A stretch of DNA of 38,841 bases from Verrucomicrobiia bacterium (GTDB lineage Bacteria; Verrucomicrobiota; Verrucomicrobiia; Verrucomicrobiales; DEV007), in the NCBI GenBank assembly GCA_020439995.1, contig JAGROY010000180.1, forward strand, positions 13,499 to 52,339. The letters are read 5' to 3'. Numbering within the stretch: position 1 is the stretch's first letter; each line of letters starts with the position of its first letter. Made by a program: the position numbers and the translations under genes. The notes beneath the pieces were generated by a model. The model did not search any database and was not told where the DNA came from. It was given only the letters and a program-made list of their open reading frames with translations. Shown piece by piece: positions 33,773 to 38,841 of this stretch.

Positions 33773-34792
33773 GTGCAAGACCCCTACGGCCATAGAATTT
33801 CCTATCTTCGTGTTTCCATCACCGATCGATGCAACGAACGTTGCCGCTATTGCATGCCGCAGGAGCTGCAGGAGTGGCTTCCTCGCGATGGCATCCTGAC
33901 CTACGAGGAGATCCTGCGAGTCGTCCGCATCGGAGCAGAGCTGGGAGTCAAAAAGGTGCGCGTCACTGGTGGTGAACCTCTGGTTCGCCGCGATGCCGTG
34001 CCATTCCTGCGCGAGTTGTGCGCCATCGATGGGATCGACGATGTCGGCATTTCGACGAATGGTACACTGCTCGCCACACCAGATCCTGATCTGGCGAAAG
34101 ACGAAGCATCTGTAACAATGGCCCAGCGGCTGGTGCAGGCGGGGGTGCGCACATGCAATGTTTCGCTGGACTCCCTGAATCGCGAAACCTACGCCCACAA
34201 CACCGGTCGCGACTTCCTGCCGCGCGTGCTCGATGGACTGGATGCAGCGCTCGCCGCTGGATTTGAATCGGTGAAATTGAATGCGGTATTGATGAAGGAT
34301 CAGAATGAACACGAGCTGCCACAGCTGGTCGATTTCGCCCACGAAAAAGGAATGCTGCTGCGCTTCATCGAACTCATGCCTGTCAGCACCCGCGAGATGT
34401 TGCACGACGACAATTTCCTTGCCACAGGCACCGCCAGGAAGCTGCTCGATGCCCATTTCGGCGCACTCATTCCGGACCCTGACTTTCGCACCAATGGCCC
34501 GGCCAGCTACTTCCGCGTGCCCGGGCGCGATCAGCACATCGGATTCATCGGAGCAATGACCAACCTCCACTTCTGCGAAAGCTGCAACAAGCTGCGCCTG
34601 ACCTGCGATGGGAAACTCCGCCCCTGCCTCGGCAGTTTTCTCGAGTTCGATCTACTCAAAGTCCTCCGCGAAGGTGCCGATGACGCGGCACTCAAACAGT
34701 TCTTTATCGACGTCGTCGAGCGCAAACCGAAAGAGCACGACTTCCGCAACAACTACCAGCCCAACCGCCGCATGATCGCCATCGGCGGTTAG
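33773..34792 (+). CDS. moaA: GTP 3',8-cyclase (molybdenum cofactor biosynthesis protein A)
   Basis: Radical-SAM enzyme that converts GTP to 3',8-cyclo-GTP, the first step of molybdopterin synthesis. The 339-residue protein starts with GTG 33773 (MQDPYGHRISYLRVSITDRC). The N-terminal cluster is Cys20, Cys24 and Cys27 (CNERCRYC); VTGGEP is at residues 64-69. The C-terminal cluster is Cys268, Cys271 and Cys285 (CESCNKLRLTCDGKLRPC), and the chain ends in the essential Gly-Gly. A small insertion (about residues 98-113, ATPDPDLAKDEASVTM) lies after the STNG strand. No other moa or moe genes are in the window. Confidence 0.96.
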   Translation: MQDPYGHRISYLRVSITDRCNERCRYCMPQELQEWLPRDGILTYEEILRVVRIGAELGVKKVRVTGGEPLVRRDAVPFLRELCAIDGIDDVGISTNGTLLATPDPDLAKDEASVTMAQRLVQAGVRTCNVSLDSLNRETYAHNTGRDFLPRVLDGLDAALAAGFESVKLNAVLMKDQNEHELPQLVDFAHEKGMLLRFIELMPVSTREMLHDDNFLATGTARKLLDAHFGALIPDPDFRTNGPASYFRVPGRDQHIGFIGAMTNLHFCESCNKLRLTCDGKLRPCLGSFLEFDLLKVLREGADDAALKQFFIDVVERKPKEHDFRNNYQPNRRMIAIGG

Positions 34793-34802
34793 CGTGCGGA
34801 GT

Positions 34803-35033
34803 CTACCGCATGTATTGCGGAGCTGGAGTCGGCCCTTCAGACGCGCTGGTTCGTCCACGCTTGCTGCCATCGCCAGTGGTCTCCACATCACCCGCTTCGA
34901 TGAGCTTAATCAGCGGCTTGTATTCCAGCGCTTTCGCAGTCACCTGCCCGGTCTTCCCCGGGCCTAGGAACAATTTCTTACCGCCGGGCAATGGCAGGCT
35001 GATGGGTTTGCGGGTGCGGTTTGTGATGTCCAT
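34803..35033 (-). CDS. Small conserved-looking hypothetical protein
   Basis: 76 residues from ATG 35033 (MDITNRTRKPISLPLPGG); the frame is open to 35054. The core KPISLPLPGGKKLFLGPGKTGQV followed by PLIKLIEAGDVE looks like a small beta-rich domain, and the C-terminal tail is polar and probably disordered. I do not recognise a named family. It converges with moaA (10 bp between stops) and is divergent from the dehydrogenase gene. Confidence 0.6.
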   Translation of the reverse strand: MDITNRTRKPISLPLPGGKKLFLGPGKTGQVTAKALEYKPLIKLIEAGDVETTGDGSKRGRTSASEGPTPAPQYMR

Positions 35034-35120
35034 AATCGTTTTGTTGAAGCGCACCGTATCACGGACTCGCTACAAATCCAGCACGACTCCACACAGGCGC
35101 TGTGGTAGAATAAGCCCCTC

Positions 35121-36056
35121 ATGAAAGTATCCATCGTCGGCATAGGCAGAGTAGGTTCAACATTGGCCTACACCCTGTGTTTGCAACGCTTCGTGCGAAA
35201 GCTGGTTTTGGTAAACCGGTCTCGCGGGCCAGCGCTCGGTGACGCGCTGGATCTTGATCACGCACAGCTGTTTTTGCCATCGCCCACTGAAGTAATCGCA
35301 GGTAATGTCGCGGACACGCACGACTCCGATGTCATCGCCGTGTGTGCATCCACGCCGATGCCGGGCAAGGGAGAAACGATCGACCGACAGGCGCTCGGCC
35401 CAGGCAACGCCGCCCTTCTGCGTGAACTGCTTCCGCCGCTTGCCGAAGCATCGCCCCACGCGATCGTCCTCCTGTTGACCAACCCAGTCGATGTTCTGAC
35501 CTGGCTGGCGATTGACTACACCGGCTTCCCTCCCTCCCGCATCATAGGCACAGGCACACTGGTCGATTCCGCCAGGTTTCGCTGGCTGCTCTCGCAACAG
35601 CTTAAAATCCACCCGGACGATCTGCGCGCTTACGTGCTCGGCGAACATGGCAGCAGTCAATTTGCAGCCATGAGCATCGCGACCGCAGGAGGTGAGCCCA
35701 TCGACGATACTCCAGAGCGCAGAAGGCTTTTCGAACAAACGATTCAGGCCGGGCTCGAAGTCTTCAAGCTCAAGGGATACACCAACTACGCCATCGCCAT
35801 GGCAGCCACACAGATCATCTCAGCCATCGCACACGACGAAAAACGTACCATGCCGCTGAGCACCGCAGTCGATGGCTACCTGGGCGTGGACGATGTCTGC
35901 CTGAGCCTGCCAGTAGTCGTCGGCAAAGCCGGCATCGAACGCATTTTTCATCCAAAGCTGAACGCTGACGAGCAAGCCGCATTCCTCAGTAGCGCGGCGA
36001 TCGTGCGTGAATCCATCGCCAGATGTAAGTCTATCGATCCGCTTCGTCAGGAATAG
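35121..36056 (+). CDS. Lactate/malate dehydrogenase family 2-hydroxyacid dehydrogenase with unusual specificity residues
   Basis: 311 residues with the LDH/MDH fold: GIGRVGS (7-13), TNPVDVLTW (Asn121), the substrate-binding Arg152 in DSARFRWLLS and the catalytic His176 in GEHGSS. Two features differ from ordinary members. The acidic residue that ends strand 2 and fixes NAD is Asn33 (VLVNRSRG), which with the next Arg could favour NADP. The mobile loop reads STPMPGKGETIDR, so the position that is Gln in LDH and Arg in MDH appears to be Pro79, with a shifted loop. Substrate is therefore uncertain; an L-2-hydroxyacid dehydrogenase of the hydroxyisocaproate type is one option. Its 3' end overlaps the convergent PLP-enzyme gene by 26 bp. 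Confidence 0.85.
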   Translation: MKVSIVGIGRVGSTLAYTLCLQRFVRKLVLVNRSRGPALGDALDLDHAQLFLPSPTEVIAGNVADTHDSDVIAVCASTPMPGKGETIDRQALGPGNAALLRELLPPLAEASPHAIVLLLTNPVDVLTWLAIDYTGFPPSRIIGTGTLVDSARFRWLLSQQLKIHPDDLRAYVLGEHGSSQFAAMSIATAGGEPIDDTPERRRLFEQTIQAGLEVFKLKGYTNYAIAMAATQIISAIAHDEKRTMPLSTAVDGYLGVDDVCLSLPVVVGKAGIERIFHPKLNADEQAAFLSSAAIVRESIARCKSIDPLRQE

Positions 36057-36954
36057 GAACCCAAGTGTAAACCAAAAGGATCTTCGTGCCCTCGGCGAAG
36101 CAACCCCGTTTCGCCATATCGCAGACCGCAAGAAAGAGCTTTCCCGTGTAGACGTGCTCAAGGCGAATGGGATGGTGCGCTTCGAACGCAGACATACCTT
36201 CCAAAAGTCGGCCTGGCCGTTTTCCGTAGCCGCCGCAGTGGTATTCATGATTGATCTCCCAGTCGCACGCAGCATCCACGCCCAACGCATCCAGTCGATC
36301 CCGGACATCGCGGTGCAGACTGAAGCAGCCTTTCAAAACAGAAATCCCCAGCGCCCGCTGGTGGCTTTTGAGGCCTGCAGTAATGCCCGCAAGCGTACCG
36401 CCTGTTCCCACCGGGCAACAAACAACATCGAAATCCAAATCCGTCCGGCTCAGCGTCTCCACTGTGCCGCGAACCCCGAGAGCATTCGTCCCGCCTTCCG
36501 GAATCAGGTAAAAGTCACCGAACCTTTCTCGCAGCATTTTCTCAACCACAGGGTCAGTCTTGTTCCGATACGTTTCCCGATCCATGTAGTGAAGTTCCAT
36601 TCCGACATTTTTGGCGAACGCCAGCACGGGATTGAGAGGCAGGCGTTCTTCGCCACGTATGATTCCGATGGTTTTAAATCCAAAGTGCAAACCCGCGGCG
36701 GCAAGCGCAAAGATGTGATTCGAGTAAGCACCGCCAAAGGAAAGGAGCACGTCCTCCTCCTGCTCAATTGCAGCCAGAAGATTGTACTTCAGCTTTCTGA
36801 ATTTGTTGCCCGAGAGCAGCCCATTCCCCAGCTTGTCCTCCCTCTGCACAAACAACTCAAGACCGCGGCTCATGAACACGGGATGCGCAATCTTCTCGAC
36901 CGGAGCCGAGTCGTATTCGAAATAGGACTGCACGAGATTGAGACGACTAGACAC
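36031..36954 (-). CDS. PLP-dependent enzyme of the D-cysteine desulfhydrase/ACC deaminase family
   Basis: About 307 residues from GTG 36954; a TTG at 36990 would add 12 residues, and no ATG is available near the start. The PLP lysine lies in SGNKFRKL, followed by FGGAYSNHIFALAAAG (Ser-Asn-His substrate loop) and the phosphate-binding VGTGGTLAGI. This is the fold-type-II family that deaminates or desulfhydrates D-cysteine or ACC. The C-terminal HTGG motif common in relatives is not found: the chain ends ILLVYTWVPIPDEADR, where it overlaps the dehydrogenase gene by 26 bp on the opposite strand. Specific substrate cannot be assigned. Confidence 0.88.
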   Translation of the reverse strand: MSSRLNLVQSYFEYDSAPVEKIAHPVFMSRGLELFVQREDKLGNGLLSGNKFRKLKYNLLAAIEQEEDVLLSFGGAYSNHIFALAAAGLHFGFKTIGIIRGEERLPLNPVLAFAKNVGMELHYMDRETYRNKTDPVVEKMLRERFGDFYLIPEGGTNALGVRGTVETLSRTDLDFDVVCCPVGTGGTLAGITAGLKSHQRALGISVLKGCFSLHRDVRDRLDALGVDAACDWEINHEYHCGGYGKRPGRLLEGMSAFEAHHPIRLEHVYTGKLFLAVCDMAKRGCFAEGTKILLVYTWVPIPDEADR

Positions 36955-37047
36955 CGCCAGCGAGCCTAAAGCCTCATGTGTTTGCCACAACCTAAAACCG
37001 CATCACTGTTGTGATAGCAGCAGATCTAACCGTCCCCACACACACCC

Positions 37048-37896
37048 TTGCCCTACACCGAGCAGCAGCACTCCACTTTCTCCCGAGCAATCTTCGACAG
37101 CCTGCTGCATTCAGAATTGCTCGTCACCGATCTCCCCAGGGCCACACGGTTCGACCGGTCGCTACTCGCCATGCCTGCCGCCGGAACGCAGGTAGACTTC
37201 AAGCAGAAACTCGGGCATTTGTTCGAAGACGCCCTTGCAGCAACCATCGCCGCTGCTGACGGGCTAAAGCTCATCGGGCAAAGCGTGCAATTGCCTGGCA
37301 CCAACGGACAAACACTGGGCGAAATGGACTTCCTGATTCTCAACCATGCACGGCAGCAGCACATTCACCTGGAATTGGCCACCAAGTTCTACCTCGCTCA
37401 TCAGGACGAGGCCGGAGTGACACAACTCCCCGGCCCAGACGCCCGCGACAACTGGCCCAGGAAATTCAAACGTCTCACCAGTCATCAACTACGCCTCAGT
37501 GAAATCCCTGAAGTTCAACAGCATCTCAAGGATCGATTCGGTATCGAGGCGCTAGAAGTAGCTCACCTCATCTACGGATGCCTGTTCGACCACATCGATG
37601 CCTCACCGACAACAAATGCCCCGGCAATCAGCGCAACATGTCGCCGCGGCAAGTGGCTGCGCCGATCCGAGATCGGAACTCTCTGCGCCCACACGGACAA
37701 GGTCACCATTCTCCCCAAACCACTCTGGCCAGTCCCCATTTTGAATAATCCCTGGAGCGACCTGCCGCACTGCCAAATTCCCCAACTCCTCCAGGTCGCA
37801 GAACAACGCTGCGTCATGTTCTCGATCCAGGACATCGATTGCCCGATGTTCATGGTACCGGACAGCTGGCCTGCAGAACGAGAAGCTCGGCAGTAA
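37048..37896 (+). CDS. DUF1853 family protein, predicted PD-(D/E)XK-like nuclease fold
   Basis: 282 residues starting with TTG 37048 (no nearby ATG). The family core is clear: KLGHLFEDALAATI, then TLGEMDFLILNH and HLELATKFYL, giving Glu60, Glu92/Asp94 and Glu109-x3-Lys113, the layout of restriction-endonuclease-type sites. Later sequence includes NWPRKFKRLTSHQLRLSE and KPLWPVPI. DUF1853 proteins are uncharacterised. It lies beside a decayed transposase fragment. Confidence 0.85.
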   Translation: MPYTEQQHSTFSRAIFDSLLHSELLVTDLPRATRFDRSLLAMPAAGTQVDFKQKLGHLFEDALAATIAAADGLKLIGQSVQLPGTNGQTLGEMDFLILNHARQQHIHLELATKFYLAHQDEAGVTQLPGPDARDNWPRKFKRLTSHQLRLSEIPEVQQHLKDRFGIEALEVAHLIYGCLFDHIDASPTTNAPAISATCRRGKWLRRSEIGTLCAHTDKVTILPKPLWPVPILNNPWSDLPHCQIPQLLQVAEQRCVMFSIQDIDCPMFMVPDSWPAEREARQ

Positions 37897-37899
37897 AAG

Positions 37900-38141
37900 G
37901 AGTAACGACTCCAGTCTACATCCTACATCATGGTTGGTGCAGGAACTCTTCAGTCAGGGGCCGCACGGGCAAGGCCGATTTGACTGTGCACGAAACGCGT
38001 CGCTGCCAACTGGATAAAAGCACCGTGCCCGCTGATGCCCAATACAAAGGAGTCGATCGCATCGTCGTGCGCGACATCAAAAACAGACTTTATCATCGGT
38101 TGAAGAAGTCGTCAAATCACGGCAGACGGTCAGGGCTTTGA
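37900..38141 (+). pseudogene. Probable transposase remnant (N-terminal fragment)
   Basis: The frame ending at 38141 contains VHETRRCQLDKSTVPADAQYKG followed by VDRIVVRDIKNRLYHRLKKSS. This resembles a segment of a transposase family common in planctomycetes and deltaproteobacteria ('...LP.DA.fKGy..vVvQDi...'). The rest of the protein is missing and the frame runs into the DUF1853 gene, so it is most likely a decayed insertion-sequence fragment. Recognition is from memory of the motif. Confidence 0.4.
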
Positions 38142-38173
38142 GGTGTCGCGAATCCCGGATATAGCCAACAATA

Positions 38174-38812
38174 TCACTTATCAGAGAAAAACCCCTTTAA
38201 TCGAGAAGGCATCTCATCCCATTTGCCTTCGTATATCCTCACCGCATTGAAGCCCGGCTTTTGAGAGCGGATCACAACGTTATCATTGTCAGTATGCTGT
38301 AAAGACATTGTTTTGGAAGACAACCACCGATCTTCGGCTCTAAGGTAGAGCAACAGTAAACGCGCCTTATCTTCACCAAGAGCCTCTTGCAACTGCGCAT
38401 TCTCTTCAAGAAGAGATAGCTCAAGAGCTGGCAATTCCACGGTGTTTGTTTCAGAATTGAAAGTCGCTTCCCTATCCTGTATCTCTTGTAACCTATCACG
38501 CAAATTGGCTAAAATAGCTTCCACCGTAGCCACGTTCTTGGTAACTCCCAAAACTCCAAGGAAGAACTTCACATCATTCTGGGGAAATAGTTTAATAAAA
38601 CTCTTTCGATTACCCTCATCATCTAGAAGATCTCTCACCCTATAAGAAGAGTTCCACTTTCTAAATTTTCCATATCCTCTCGGTGTCAAGACCATATTGC
38701 CACTTATTCTCTCAGGAGCACCCTCACCTTTCGAAATATCCGTAGTTACCCCCCTCAGAAAGAAGCACGCTCCCACCCCAAGAACGCACCCGCAGAGGGG
38801 GTGAGCGGTCAA
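38174..38812 (-). CDS. Hypothetical protein in an AT-richer segment
   Basis: Up to 212 residues. The start is uncertain: TTG 38812 gives a hydrophobic, Cys-containing N-terminus (MTAHPLCGCVLGVGACFFL) that might be a signal or anchor; the first ATG is at 38695. The body is charged and helical (VEAILANLRDRLQEIQDREATF; LELSLLEENAQLQEALGEDKARLLLLYL), suggesting a coiled coil. No family recognised. Base composition is visibly more AT-rich than the rest of the window, and it follows a transposase remnant, which suggests recent acquisition. Confidence 0.6.
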   Translation of the reverse strand: MTAHPLCGCVLGVGACFFLRGVTTDISKGEGAPERISGNMVLTPRGYGKFRKWNSSYRVRDLLDDEGNRKSFIKLFPQNDVKFFLGVLGVTKNVATVEAILANLRDRLQEIQDREATFNSETNTVELPALELSLLEENAQLQEALGEDKARLLLLYLRAEDRWLSSKTMSLQHTDNDNVVIRSQKPGFNAVRIYEGKWDEMPSRLKGFFSDK

Positions 38813-38841
38813 AAAGATGTAAAATAAAGCTTGTACTTATG

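Noticed and set aside
36007..36969. A 320-codon plus-strand frame opposite the PLP enzyme
   Set aside because: The opposite strand encodes a clear PLP enzyme with SGNKFRKL and SNH motifs; the plus frame has no family motifs.

Overview
The window is bacterial, moderately GC-rich and densely coded. The gene repertoire suggests the PVC superphylum, most likely Verrucomicrobiota. The indicators are a secreted PSCyt2/PSD1 (DUF1549/DUF1553) protein, a GldA/GldF/GldG-type ABC system with a DUF4340 partner, many FHA/PP2C/Ser-Thr kinase signalling proteins, BlaR1-type peptidase fusions, and starts that often lack a clear Shine-Dalgarno. This assignment is inferred from gene families only; no rRNA is present.

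Layout. 1-1270: two nearly identical Uma2-type nuclease genes in tandem, the first cut by the window edge. 1401-3995: transketolase followed by APS kinase (minus strand). 4205-6735: a secreted protein with a possible His/Cys dyad, a DoxX-like membrane protein and a secreted coiled-coil protein. 6813-9484: a BlaI/MecI repressor and an M56 peptidase fused to STN/secretin-like domains, preceded by two operator-like dyads. 9620-13074: an ECF sigma factor, a small membrane protein (candidate anti-sigma), a large membrane protein and an RNase Z-like hydrolase. 13391-15934: an orphan PSCyt2/PSD1 protein. 16076-21909: a signalling block (FHA-PAS-GAF-PP2C phosphatase, pseudokinase, transmembrane kinase) followed by DUF4256. 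21956-24441: a PQQ-type beta-propeller, a serine esterase and an ArsC-family reductase. 24537-27754: a DUF819 permease, a dTDP-4-dehydrorhamnose reductase and RNase PH. 27923-33129: the Gld-like ABC cluster. 33164-36954: a lipoprotein, moaA, a small protein, an LDH/MDH-family enzyme and a PLP enzyme. 37048-38812: a DUF1853 protein, a transposase remnant and an AT-richer hypothetical gene.

The most important observation is at 24085-24441 (minus strand). The ArsC-family gene reads through an in-frame TGA placed exactly at the catalytic cysteine. A hairpin 17 nt downstream has the architecture of a bacterial SECIS element: 3 bp, unpaired U, 3 bp, GGUC loop. I interpret this as a selenocysteine-containing arsenate-reductase-family protein that a standard gene caller would truncate to its last 87 codons. 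It needs SelA/SelB/tRNA-Sec/SelD elsewhere in the genome, which cannot be seen here.

No rRNA, tRNA, CRISPR array or intact insertion sequence was recognised.
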